Positions 8,884 to 16,572 of a stretch of 64,000 nt of DNA are shown here, in pieces; positions within the stretch are counted from its first letter, which is position 1, and the number at the start of each line of letters is the position of its first letter. The position numbers and the translations under genes were made by a program. The notes under the pieces are model-generated. The model worked only from the letters and a program-made list of their open reading frames with translations, did not search any database and was not told the DNA's origin. Source of the stretch: Dokdonella sp. (GTDB taxonomy: Bacteria; Pseudomonadota; Gammaproteobacteria; Xanthomonadales; Rhodanobacteraceae); assembly GCF_019634845.1 (NCBI RefSeq), contig NZ_JAHCAQ010000016.1:1-64000 (forward strand), given 5' to 3'.

Positions 8884-9969
8884 ATGTCAGGCAAATCAAC
8901 ACTTCCCTCCCGCAGCCTCGTGACCCTCGTCATGGGGGCGGCCTTTTGCGCGCTGCACGCGCAGCAGTTGCCCGAGCTGGGTCCGGCGCCGCGCCTGCAA
9001 GTGGACGCGGTTCCGCAACGGCTCGCGCAGCCGCAACCGGTGGCGCCGGCCGCGGTCAGCTTCAATCCGCTCAACCGCAACGAGGTCGCGCTGGCCTACC
9101 AGAACATCTTCGTGCCGCAGCTCGTGCCCAGCGGCTGGAATGGCAACGTGGGCAGCTGCAATCCCGGCACCACGAGCGCCGCCTACCACCAGGCCACGAT
9201 CGACCGCGTCAACTATTTCCGCGTCCAGGCCGGCCTGCCCGGCAACGTCACGATCTTCAACGGCAGCGAGCCAGCCGGCACGCAGGCCGCCGCGCTGATC
9301 TACAGCGCACAGCACGCGCTCAGCCACGATCCGCCATCGAACTGGGCCTGCTGGACGCAAGCGGGTCACGACGCCGCGGCCAAGTCCAACATCGCGCTCA
9401 GCTACGGCAGCGACACGGCGGCCGGGCCCAACGCGGTCGTCATGTACATGGACGATCCGGGCAGCGGCAACGGCATGGCCGGCCACCGCCGCTGGCTGCT
9501 GTATCCACCGCAAGCGCAGATGGCCTCGGGCTCGATTCCGTACAACCCGCAGTGGGCCGCCAACGCACTGTGGGTGCTGGGTCCGTTCGGCAGCCGGCCG
9601 GCGACGCCCGACGGCGTGGCCTGGCCGCCGCGCGGCTACGTCCCCTGGCAAGTGTTGCCGAAGACGTCCAACCGTTGGTCGTTCTCATGGCAGGGCGCCA
9701 ACTTCAGCGCCGCCACCGTCAGCATGACGCGCAATGGTGTGCCGCTTGGCGCGCCGACCTACGAAACGATCGCCAACGGCTACGGCGACAACACCCTGGT
9801 GTGGCTGCCGCAGGGCGTCACCTATGTGCAGCCCGCAGCCGACGTGACCTACCACGTCACGATCAGCGGCATCAGCGGTGGCGGCGCACCGTCGACGATC
9901 AGCTACGACGTCATCGTGATCGACCCCTACGCGCCCGGCGACCTGATCTTCGACAACGGCTTCGATTGA
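8884..9969 (+). CDS. Secreted CAP/SCP-domain protein with C-terminal NGFD tail
   Basis: A 361-residue exported protein. The signal peptide is about residues 1-26. A CAP (SCP/PR-1/YkwD-like) domain runs from about 100 to 210: 'DRVNYFRVQAGLPG', 'AAALIYSAQHALSH', and 'MAGHRRWLLYPP' with H201, matching the helix-H-x-R-W-L-L core of bacterial CAP proteins. The remaining third is beta-rich and may be an Ig-like module. The protein ends G-D-L-I-F-D-N-G-F-D, nearly the tail of the beta-helix protein at 5339-6472. The start ATG at 8884 has no strong ribosome-binding site, but it begins the signal peptide. Bacterial CAP proteins have no agreed activity. Confidence 0.82.
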   Translation: MSGKSTLPSRSLVTLVMGAAFCALHAQQLPELGPAPRLQVDAVPQRLAQPQPVAPAAVSFNPLNRNEVALAYQNIFVPQLVPSGWNGNVGSCNPGTTSAAYHQATIDRVNYFRVQAGLPGNVTIFNGSEPAGTQAAALIYSAQHALSHDPPSNWACWTQAGHDAAAKSNIALSYGSDTAAGPNAVVMYMDDPGSGNGMAGHRRWLLYPPQAQMASGSIPYNPQWAANALWVLGPFGSRPATPDGVAWPPRGYVPWQVLPKTSNRWSFSWQGANFSAATVSMTRNGVPLGAPTYETIANGYGDNTLVWLPQGVTYVQPAADVTYHVTISGISGGGAPSTISYDVIVIDPYAPGDLIFDNGFD

Positions 9970-9993
9970 TTGCCGGCGGATCGCCGGCAATCA
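9967..9993. terminator. Perfect 12-bp hairpin between convergent genes
   Basis: A 12-bp perfect inverted repeat (9967-9978 with 9982-9993, loop GAT) starts within the stop codon of the CAP gene and ends 6 bases from the stop of the convergent phosphatase. Its position suits a bidirectional terminator. No U-tract is present on either strand. Confidence 0.5.
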
Positions 9994-9998
9994 CGCGC

Positions 9999-10823
9999 TC
10001 ACGCATCGCGGCAGGTTTGCGCCATACGAAACAGCGCCAGCGCCTGCGCATGCAGCGCGGGCGGGCCGGCGAGTGCGCTGCGCGTGGCCATGCCGATCGG
10101 GGCGCCGTCGAGATCGCTGAACACGCCCCCGGCCTCGCGCACGATCACCACCAACGCCGCGATGTCGAGGATGTTGAGATCCGACTCGATCACGAGATCG
10201 ATCGCGCCGCGTGCGAGCAGGTGGTAGTGCAGGAAATCGCCATAGCCGCGGATGCGGCCAACGCGGCGCGTGAGTTCGGCGTAGACCTGCCAGCGCCGCG
10301 CATCGGCGGCCAGGCTCTTGAGGTTGCCGGTCGACACCGCCGCCTGCGCATCGAACTGGCGCAGCGCCGACACCTGCAAGGGTCGCGGTACGCCGCCGTC
10401 TTCGCGCACGAAAGCGCCACCGCCGCGCACGGCCCAGGCGCGCTCGCCGTACAGCGGGGCGTCGGATACACCGAGCACGAGTTCGCCGCGATGCATGAGC
10501 GCGATCTGGGTCGAGAACAACGGATAGCCGCGCACGAAGGCCTTGGTGCCGTCGATCGGGTCGATGAGCCACAGCCAGTCGCCAGTGCCTTCGCGCCCCT
10601 CCTCTTCGCCATGCAAGGCGTGCGCGGGGAACGCCGCGCGCAGCACGCGCTTGATCGCGGCCTCGGCCTCGCGGTCGGCTTCGGTGACGGGCGTGAGATC
10701 GGCCTTGGTGACGACGTGGAAGTCCTGCGCGCGATAGCGTGGCACGATGACTGCACGCGCGGCGTCGGCAGCGGCCTGCGCCACTTCGAGCGCAGCGGCG
10801 GGCAGCGGTGGACCAGCGGCCAT
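9999..10823 (-). CDS. Inositol-monophosphatase-family phosphatase (HisN-like)
   Basis: A 274-residue Mg-dependent phosphatase with the superfamily motifs 'HGEEEGREG', 'WLIDPIDGTKAFVRGYP' and 'LNILDIAALVVIVREAGG'. The 'GTKAFVRG' pattern is closest to histidinol-phosphatases of the HisN type, but inositol- or other sugar-phosphate substrates are possible. No his genes are nearby. Its ATG begins one base after the gspN stop (TGA-C-ATG order on the minus strand), so it is probably co-transcribed with the T2SS genes although no functional link is obvious. cysQ at 7401-8216 is a paralogue. Confidence 0.85.
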   Translation of the reverse strand: MAAGPPLPAAALEVAQAAADAARAVIVPRYRAQDFHVVTKADLTPVTEADREAEAAIKRVLRAAFPAHALHGEEEGREGTGDWLWLIDPIDGTKAFVRGYPLFSTQIALMHRGELVLGVSDAPLYGERAWAVRGGGAFVREDGGVPRPLQVSALRQFDAQAAVSTGNLKSLAADARRWQVYAELTRRVGRIRGYGDFLHYHLLARGAIDLVIESDLNILDIAALVVIVREAGGVFSDLDGAPIGMATRSALAGPPALHAQALALFRMAQTCRDA

Positions 10824-10824
10824 G

Positions 10825-11595
10825 TCAGTGCCCCGCCGGCAGGACGCCCTGCACGCGCACGAGTCTGGAACCGTCGGGCTGCGGCTCGCCGATGCCGCCC
10901 AGCAGCTCCTGGGTCTGCGCATCGGCATTGCGCGCGCGCAAGATCGCTTCGGCTTCGTAAGCGGGCAGGCGCAGGCGAAAGGTTCCGTCCACGGCCAGCG
11001 TGCCGCTGGCATCGTCCTTGAAGCTGCCGACGATCGAGCCGTCGGCCTGGCTGGCGAAGTCGCCGGCGAGAGCGCCCAGATGCAGCTCGCCGCGCGGCGT
11101 GCGCACGCCGACGTCACTCCAGCGCGCCGTGCCGGCCACCTGGCGCAGGTCGATGCCGGCCAGCGAGGCATGCCCGAGCGTGCCGGCCAGCGTGCCCTGC
11201 AACTGCACGTCGCCGGCGGCGAACAGCCGCTCGAACCTTGCCGCCGGCACGCTGAAGCGCAGGTCCTGCAGCTCGAACCGACTCGCACCCAGTCGCTCGA
11301 CCTGCCCCGCCAGCTCGACCTCACCGCCTTCGATGCGCAGATCGACCATCGGCTTGCCGGCCAGCAACGGCCACTTGGGCAGCTGCCAGTGGAGCCTGCC
11401 AAGGTCGCGGCCGAGCAGGCTGATGCCGTCGGCATGGCCATCCCACAGCGTGCCCTCGATCCCGTTCAGATGCAGTGCCGGCACGCGCACCTGCAGGTAT
11501 TGCCAGGCCACGCGGGCCGGCAGTCGCCACAGATACACGCCGGCCGCGACGAGGACGAACACGCAGGCAACGAGCAGGAGTTTGAACACGCGCAT
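10825..11595 (-). CDS. gspN: Type II secretion system protein N
   Basis: A 256-residue single-pass inner-membrane protein (membrane helix about 5-23) with a long periplasmic part rich in 'GTLWDGHADG', 'GEVELAGQVERLG' and 'LQGTLAGTLGHASLAGIDL' strands, as in GspN/PulN/XpsN. GspN is an accessory T2SS component found in Xanthomonas, Klebsiella and Pseudomonas systems. It is the last gsp gene of this block, 81 bases after gspM and one base before the phosphatase gene. Confidence 0.88.
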   Translation of the reverse strand: MRVFKLLLVACVFVLVAAGVYLWRLPARVAWQYLQVRVPALHLNGIEGTLWDGHADGISLLGRDLGRLHWQLPKWPLLAGKPMVDLRIEGGEVELAGQVERLGASRFELQDLRFSVPAARFERLFAAGDVQLQGTLAGTLGHASLAGIDLRQVAGTARWSDVGVRTPRGELHLGALAGDFASQADGSIVGSFKDDASGTLAVDGTFRLRLPAYEAEAILRARNADAQTQELLGGIGEPQPDGSRLVRVQGVLPAGH

Positions 11596-11676
11596 GGGAC
11601 GAGGATCCGTTGCAGGCAGGAGGCAGGACGCGCAGTCAGCCGCACCGCCGGGTTGGTTGAACGCAGGCGCCCGCCG

Positions 11677-12168
11677 TCATGGCGCGTCCTGCAGCGTGAT
11701 GCGCGCATTGACGAGACCCGCGCCGTCGGCGCGGTCGGCGCTCAGCTCGCTGGTCTGCACGCCATAACCGCTGGCGAGCAGTTCCAGCCATTGCACCAGC
11801 GCATCGAACTGCACGGCTTCGAAACTGAGTTTGACGTGGCGCGCGCCGGCCGGCTCGACCTGGCGCAGCGCGGCGCCGAGGCCGGCATCGCGCGCACTGG
11901 TGTCGGCCAGCGCCAGCAGCGACTTGCCGGCGCGGTCGCCGCGTGCACGCTGCGCCGTGCCGTGCTGCTGTGCGAGCTGCGCCGCCGCGCGCTGCACGCG
12001 GGCCAGTTCATCGCGACCGGCAACCAGGTCCTGTTCGAGCAGGGCGCGGCGCTGCGCCAGCGGGTGCCAGACGAGCGCCCACACGAGCAGCAACGCGACC
12101 ACGGCGGCGCCCCAACGCAGCGTGCGGCGGTCGCGCTCGGATTGCGCCTGCCACCAATGGCCGATCAT
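11677..12168 (-). CDS. gspM: Type II secretion system protein M
   Basis: A 163-residue bitopic inner-membrane protein. A short cytoplasmic N-terminus (1-17) precedes a membrane helix (about 18-35), a coiled-coil rich in A, Q and R, and a C-terminal ferredoxin-like domain ('HVKLSFEAVQFDALVQWL'), the GspM layout. GspM pairs with GspL in the assembly platform. Start ATGA at 12165-12168 overlaps the gspL stop, indicating coupled translation. Confidence 0.88.
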   Translation of the reverse strand: MIGHWWQAQSERDRRTLRWGAAVVALLLVWALVWHPLAQRRALLEQDLVAGRDELARVQRAAAQLAQQHGTAQRARGDRAGKSLLALADTSARDAGLGAALRQVEPAGARHVKLSFEAVQFDALVQWLELLASGYGVQTSELSADRADGAGLVNARITLQDAP

Positions 12169-13361
12169 GGCGCCGCCGCCTTGCCGGCAGCGGCATCGAC
12201 GCGAACGCGGCCATCGATGCCGTCGGCACCCGGATTGGCGGCGGTCAGCTCGGCCTTGCAGCCGGGCAGCATGCCGATGCGTTCGCGCACGAGGTCGAGC
12301 GCGTTGACATCGGGTGCGTGCAAGCTCAGCTCAAGCACCCCGTTGCGATAGTCGAGCGCGCGCAACTGCACCTGGCTCGGACTGCTCGCCAGCACCGGCC
12401 CGATGCGCTCGAGCACGGCCAGCGCGCCGCCCGCGCCAGCGCCGTCGCTGCGACCGAGGCGCGACTGCACGAGCTGCAGCGGCGTGAGGCGATCGAACAC
12501 GCCCGCATCGAGCTCGGGCAACGCCGCCTGCACGGCCTCGCGCGCGGCGGCATCGACCCGCTTCACCGCGCGCGACAACTGCCACACCTGGGCCGCCAGC
12601 GCGAACACCGCGAGCGCAGCCACGCCCGCCGCCAGCAGCGCAGCGCGGCGCCACCAGCGCGCACCATCGTTGCGCCGCCGTCGCGACGACGCGAACGCGC
12701 CATCGAGCAGATTGAGCGGCGCCGGGCCCAACCCGGCGGCGAGCCACGCCAGCGCATCGCCGGCGCGCTCGCGATAGGCCGCCACCGCGGTCGACAAGGC
12801 CAGGCGCGGCGCCGCACGGCAATCGTGGACGCTGAGCGCGGGCAGCGGCGCAAGCTCGGCCAGGACACCCGGCAGTTCAGCCAGACTGCAGGCCAGAGCC
12901 GACCAGGTGGCCGGGCGCAGCGTCGCGCGCTCGGCCTCGAGCAGCAGCGCGGCAGTGGCGGGCTCGACCGGCAATGCCAGCGTGTCGGGCAGCACCACGT
13001 CGGCCGCGATGCCGGCCGCGGCGAGCTGGTCGAGCCAGCGCGCAAGCGTGTCGCGGGCGACCACGGCGACACCGACGCGGCCCTCGTGCGGCGTCGCCAC
13101 CGCGAAATGCAGGTTTTCCACCGGCGCCAGCAGCAAATCCTCGACCGCGTAGGGCACCGCCTTGAGCAACTGCGCGCGGTTGCGCGCGGTCAAGGTCACT
13201 TCGGTCAGCAGCACCTCGGTGCCCGGCACCAGCACCACCACCTCGCCCGCGCGCGCCAGCACCGCTGCCGGCGGCACCCCGACCTCGGCCCGCGCGGCAC
13301 CCGCGGCCAGCCAGTGCAGGCTGCCGTCGGGGGCAAGGCGCAGGAACAGTCGGTCGGACAT
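12165..13361 (-). CDS. gspL: Type II secretion system protein L
   Basis: A 398-residue assembly-platform protein that recruits the ATPase GspE to the membrane. The N-terminal cytoplasmic actin-like domain ('LLTEVTLTARNRAQLLKAVP', 'PYAVEDLLLAPVENLHFAV') is followed by a membrane helix at about 238-258 and a periplasmic ferredoxin-like domain. Domain order and length match GspL. GspE is not encoded in the window. It lies 66 bases after gspK and overlaps gspM by four bases. Confidence 0.9.
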   Translation of the reverse strand: MSDRLFLRLAPDGSLHWLAAGAARAEVGVPPAAVLARAGEVVVLVPGTEVLLTEVTLTARNRAQLLKAVPYAVEDLLLAPVENLHFAVATPHEGRVGVAVVARDTLARWLDQLAAAGIAADVVLPDTLALPVEPATAALLLEAERATLRPATWSALACSLAELPGVLAELAPLPALSVHDCRAAPRLALSTAVAAYRERAGDALAWLAAGLGPAPLNLLDGAFASSRRRRNDGARWWRRAALLAAGVAALAVFALAAQVWQLSRAVKRVDAAAREAVQAALPELDAGVFDRLTPLQLVQSRLGRSDGAGAGGALAVLERIGPVLASSPSQVQLRALDYRNGVLELSLHAPDVNALDLVRERIGMLPGCKAELTAANPGADGIDGRVRVDAAAGKAAAP

Positions 13362-13427
13362 CGTCGCGGCTGGCAGTCAATCGCGGCGATTGTACGCGAG
13401 GCGCCGGCACCGCTCGTGGGCGCGCAC

Positions 13428-14417
13428 TCAGGGCGGGTCCGGCACCAGCGCGACCGCAGCCACCAGGGCTTCGTCGGCACCGCTGCTGCGCTGTACGGCA
13501 ATGACGCGCCCGCCGCGTTGCAGCAGCACGCTGAACACCGTGAACGGCAGATCGTCGAGCACGATGTCGCCGCGCGCGAGAAAGGCGTCGCTGTGGACGT
13601 CGACGAGCGCGGCCAGCCCGGGCGGCGCGCTGCCCAGCGGCGTGGCGCGCCAGAAGCTCGGCGCATCGCTCCACTGCGCCCGCCCGTTCTGCCACAACTG
13701 CTGGCCCAAGGCCGCAGTGGCCGGCGCCGTGCCGCTGCCGGCCAGCGCCTGCAGCACGGCCGCGCTGGCGGTATTGGCATTGAGCCGCGAACCCGGTGGC
13801 AGCACGCACACATGCGGCGCCAGTCGCGCGTAGACCACCGCATCGACACCGCGCACGAGGCGCAGCTCCGACACGTGCGTGAACAGACCGCCGTGGGCGC
13901 GGTAGGGCACCGCCCCGCCGAGGTAGGCGCTGGCCGCCGGTGCCGCGTCCGGATCGGGATCGAGCCACTGCGCGACCGCCTCGCCCAGTCGCGGCTCGAG
14001 CGCCAGCGCGGCGAGCAGCCGCGTGAACAGCTCGCGCCACTGCGTCGCCTGGCCGGGCGCGAGGTTGTTGAGGTTGAAGCAGCCGTTGAGATCGCGCAGC
14101 GTCGCCGTGAGCCTGCCGCCCGGTACGTCCTGCAGCGGCAGCGGCTGCGCCCAGCGACTCAGGTGCGTGTCGGGGCCATCGCGCGGCAGCATGAGTGCCT
14201 CGATCGCGTAGGCCTCCAGGCCCTGAGCGTACGCCTGCACCTGCTCGGCGCGCAGCGCGTTGCGTGTGCGGGCCAGGGCCAGTTCGCCGCGATCGAGCAG
14301 CGCGGCGACGAGGATCGTCGCCAGCGCGACCACGAGCAGGGCGACCACCAGCGCGACACCGCGCTCGGCCTTGCCGCAGCAGCGCGCCAAACGGCGGCGG
14401 CCCGTTGCCGTCAGCAT
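13428..14417 (-). CDS. gspK: Type II secretion minor pseudopilin K
   Basis: A 329-residue minor pseudopilin that caps the pseudopilus tip with GspI and GspJ. The prepilin peptidase site is G20-V21 in 'ERGVALVVALLVV'; as is usual for GspK the mature residue 5 is not glutamate. A large inserted domain includes 'DLNGCFNLNNLA' and 'RLNANTASAAVLQALA', both hallmarks of GspK. The ATG at 14417 overlaps the end of gspJ by seven bases; a longer frame upstream is antisense-like and rejected. Confidence 0.9.
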   Translation of the reverse strand: MLTATGRRRLARCCGKAERGVALVVALLVVALATILVAALLDRGELALARTRNALRAEQVQAYAQGLEAYAIEALMLPRDGPDTHLSRWAQPLPLQDVPGGRLTATLRDLNGCFNLNNLAPGQATQWRELFTRLLAALALEPRLGEAVAQWLDPDPDAAPAASAYLGGAVPYRAHGGLFTHVSELRLVRGVDAVVYARLAPHVCVLPPGSRLNANTASAAVLQALAGSGTAPATAALGQQLWQNGRAQWSDAPSFWRATPLGSAPPGLAALVDVHSDAFLARGDIVLDDLPFTVFSVLLQRGGRVIAVQRSSGADEALVAAVALVPDPP

Positions 14418-15181
14418 GGCTGCCCGTCCCAGCGCGCGCGGCAGGGCGCGGGCTCGGGCAGTTCGACGATGCGGCGGATCTCGCCCAGTTCGGGCGGCGC
14501 GATGCGCACTTCCACCGCACGCGGCAACTGGCTCAGCGCAGCGGCCTCGCGCTGGCACGGCAGCAATTCGCGCGGCGGCCAGCTCTCGCGCCAGGCGCGA
14601 TCGCAGCCCAGGTAGCGCAGACGCAAGCCACCGGCGCGCGGCAGCAGTTCGCGCCGCAGCGGCGCGCTGCCGGGCGCGCGGTCGAGCGCCGCATAGCGCC
14701 CTTCCTGCAGCCCGCCATCGACCAGCGCGAACACGACCCGCTGCAGGTTGCTGCGCGGCTCGGCCAGCGGGTTGGCAAACCCGACCCGCGTGAACTCGAC
14801 CTGGTCGGCGCTGCCGATGAACGCAGGCAGCAGGCGACCATCATTGCCGCGCACCGCGCGGCCGGCAGCCTGGCGCAGCGCGCCGCTGAGCGTGCCCACG
14901 GCGCGCTGCACCTGGGCGAAACGGTCCTGCTCGGCCGCCAGCGCGCCACGCGTGTGCGCGATCGAGGCGAGGCTGCCATAGGCGGCCGCGGCAACCAGCG
15001 CGAAGATCGCCACGGCGACGACGAGCTCGAGCAGGCTGAAGCCGCTGGCCGACCGGCCTCGGCCGGCGCGGCGATACGACAGCGCGCAGCGGCGCGCGAT
15101 GCCGGGCGTTGCGCGCCACGACGGCACCTGCCGGTGCCGAGCGGCGACGATCAAATCGGACCGGTGCCCGCTTCCGATCAC
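14411..15181 (-). CDS. gspJ: Type II secretion minor pseudopilin J
   Basis: The pseudopilin signature 'SGFSLLELVVAVAIFALVAA' and the rest of the chain match GspJ. There is no ATG near the leader. A GTG at 15181 overlapping the gspI stop (GTGA) is proposed as start, giving 256 residues but a long 47-residue leader; a GTG at 15127 would give a more usual leader of about 29 residues. The downstream boundary overlaps gspK. The product forms the pseudopilus tip with GspI and GspK. Confidence 0.8.
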   Translation of the reverse strand: MIGSGHRSDLIVAARHRQVPSWRATPGIARRCALSYRRAGRGRSASGFSLLELVVAVAIFALVAAAAYGSLASIAHTRGALAAEQDRFAQVQRAVGTLSGALRQAAGRAVRGNDGRLLPAFIGSADQVEFTRVGFANPLAEPRSNLQRVVFALVDGGLQEGRYAALDRAPGSAPLRRELLPRAGGLRLRYLGCDRAWRESWPPRELLPCQREAAALSQLPRAVEVRIAPPELGEIRRIVELPEPAPCRARWDGQPC

Positions 15182-15558
15182 GGCTCGGCCTCGCTGCGAA
15201 ACCCGCGCAGGCTGGCCGACGGGGCCTGCGCACTGCCGGCGAACACGGTGATGTCGATGCGCACGATGCCGGGCGTCGGCGTCGCCTGCACCTCGCGCTG
15301 CCAGCGCCACTGCCGCGCGCCCAGCTCGACGCGCCCATCGCTGCGCCCCGGCGCCGGCAGTTGCGGCGCCAGCCGCGTGTCGGCGAGCACGTTGGCGGCG
15401 ACCCAGCCAGCCAGTGCGCGCTCGCGCAGCGCATCGAAATCGGCGACCTGCAGGCTGGCGGCGCGAGCCAGCGCAAGCAGTGCGATGGCGATCACGACCA
15501 GCGCGATCAGCACTTCGAGCAGGGTGAAGCCGCGGCGCGGCGCGGCGCGCGCGTTCAC
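15178..15558 (-). CDS. gspI: Type II secretion minor pseudopilin I
   Basis: A 126-residue pseudopilin with a 10-residue basic leader and processing site G10-F11 in 'RRGFTLLEVLIALVVIAIAL', glutamate at mature position 5. The size and the order H-I-J identify it as GspI, the nucleus of the tip complex. It overlaps gspH by four bases (ATGA at 15555-15558). Confidence 0.9.
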   Translation of the reverse strand: MNARAAPRRGFTLLEVLIALVVIAIALLALARAASLQVADFDALRERALAGWVAANVLADTRLAPQLPAPGRSDGRVELGARQWRWQREVQATPTPGIVRIDITVFAGSAQAPSASLRGFRSEAEP

Positions 15559-16067
15559 GGCGCCACGCTCACGACACCGTCGGCGCTGCCGAGCAGGCGC
15601 CGCTGCAGCGCCGGCTCGCCCAGTCGCAGCGTGAGCGTGAACGGCGTGAGCTCACCCGAGGAGAAGCACACCACCTGCGGCACGCGCGCGGCGACGCCAC
15701 CGAGCGCGAGCACGCGGCCGTCGCGTTCGAGCGTCACGCGCAGGCCGGTCGGCCAGGCGCGATCGCGCAGTTCATCGTTGCGGCCAAAGCCTTGCCAGCG
15801 GTCGCCGTCGAGACGTGCGAAGGCATAGCCCTCGCCGCCGAGCGCGACACCGATCTCGCGGCCAGCCAACTCGGCCTCGTCGCAGGCATGCGCGAGTCGT
15901 GCGCGGAACTGGGCGGCACTGTCGTCGAGCTGGCGCTCGGCGTTGCCGCCCACGGCCAGGGTGAGCACCACCGCGAGCACGGCCACGATCGCCACCACCA
16001 CGAGGATTTCGAGCAGCGTGAAACCGTTGCTGGCGCTACGCAGGCGTGACCGCTGCAGGACCGCCAT
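15555..16067 (-). CDS. gspH: Type II secretion minor pseudopilin H
   Basis: A 170-residue pseudopilin, leader ending G15-F16 in 'SNGFTLLEILVVVAIVAVLA'. The globular part has the GspH/FimT pattern ('LRVTLERDGRVLALGG', 'VVCFSSGELTPFTLTL'). The ATG at 16067 lies 13 bases after the gspG stop. It links the pseudopilus shaft made of GspG to the tip complex. Confidence 0.9.
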   Translation of the reverse strand: MAVLQRSRLRSASNGFTLLEILVVVAIVAVLAVVLTLAVGGNAERQLDDSAAQFRARLAHACDEAELAGREIGVALGGEGYAFARLDGDRWQGFGRNDELRDRAWPTGLRVTLERDGRVLALGGVAARVPQVVCFSSGELTPFTLTLRLGEPALQRRLLGSADGVVSVAP

Positions 16068-16080
16068 GGCCGCGCGCCGC

Positions 16081-16527
16081 CTACTCCCAGTTGCCGACGT
16101 CGGCGGCTTCGCCCTCGCCGCCTGGCTTGCCGTCGGCACCGAGGCTGTAGACGTCGAACTCGCCATGCTGGCCCGGCTGCACGTACTGGTAGGGCCGGCC
16201 CCACGGATCCTTGGGCACGCTGCGCGACTGCAGGTAGGGGCCCTTCCAGTTCGGCGCATCGGGCTGGCCGCCGGGCTTGGCGATGAGCGCATCGAGCCCC
16301 TGCTCGGTCGACGGATAGACGAAGTTGTCGAGCTTGTAGAGGTTGAGTGCACTGACGATGCTGGAGATGTCCTGGTGCGCCTTGACGATGCGCGCCTCGC
16401 CCGGTCGATCCATCACGCGCGGCACCACGATCGCGGCAAGGATGCCGAGGATGACGACCACGACGAGGATCTCGATCAGCGTGAAACCGCGCGCAGCAGC
16501 GCGGCGGGAAATCGGTGGATGGCGCAT
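16081..16527 (-). CDS. gspG: Type II secretion major pseudopilin G
   Basis: A 148-residue major pseudopilin. The processing site is G14-F15 in 'RGFTLIEILVVVVILGILAA'. The calcium-loop region includes 'NWKGPYLQSRSVPKDPWGRP' and 'YSLGADGKPGGEGEAADVGN', diagnostic for GspG. It is the first gene of gspG-H-I-J-K-L-M-N; the start lies only 45 bases from the divergent bioA start, with a TATGAT -10-like box on the minus strand at 16565-16560. gspE and gspF, which precede gspG in Xanthomonas xps, are absent here. Confidence 0.95.
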   Translation of the reverse strand: MRHPPISRRAAARGFTLIEILVVVVILGILAAIVVPRVMDRPGEARIVKAHQDISSIVSALNLYKLDNFVYPSTEQGLDALIAKPGGQPDAPNWKGPYLQSRSVPKDPWGRPYQYVQPGQHGEFDVYSLGADGKPGGEGEAADVGNWE

Positions 16528-16572
16528 GGCGAGCTTGTGCGGCAGCGGGGCTGGCGCCGATCATATCAGGCC

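Noticed and set aside
8811-11021. 736-codon plus-strand frame through the CAP, phosphatase and gspN loci
   Set aside because: Frame-shifted shadow of the CAP gene, then antisense to the phosphatase gene; Arg-rich with no domain.
11943-14615. 890-codon plus-strand frame opposite gspK-gspL-gspM
   Set aside because: Antisense to well-supported T2SS genes, low-complexity Arg/Ala/Gln composition, no start signals.
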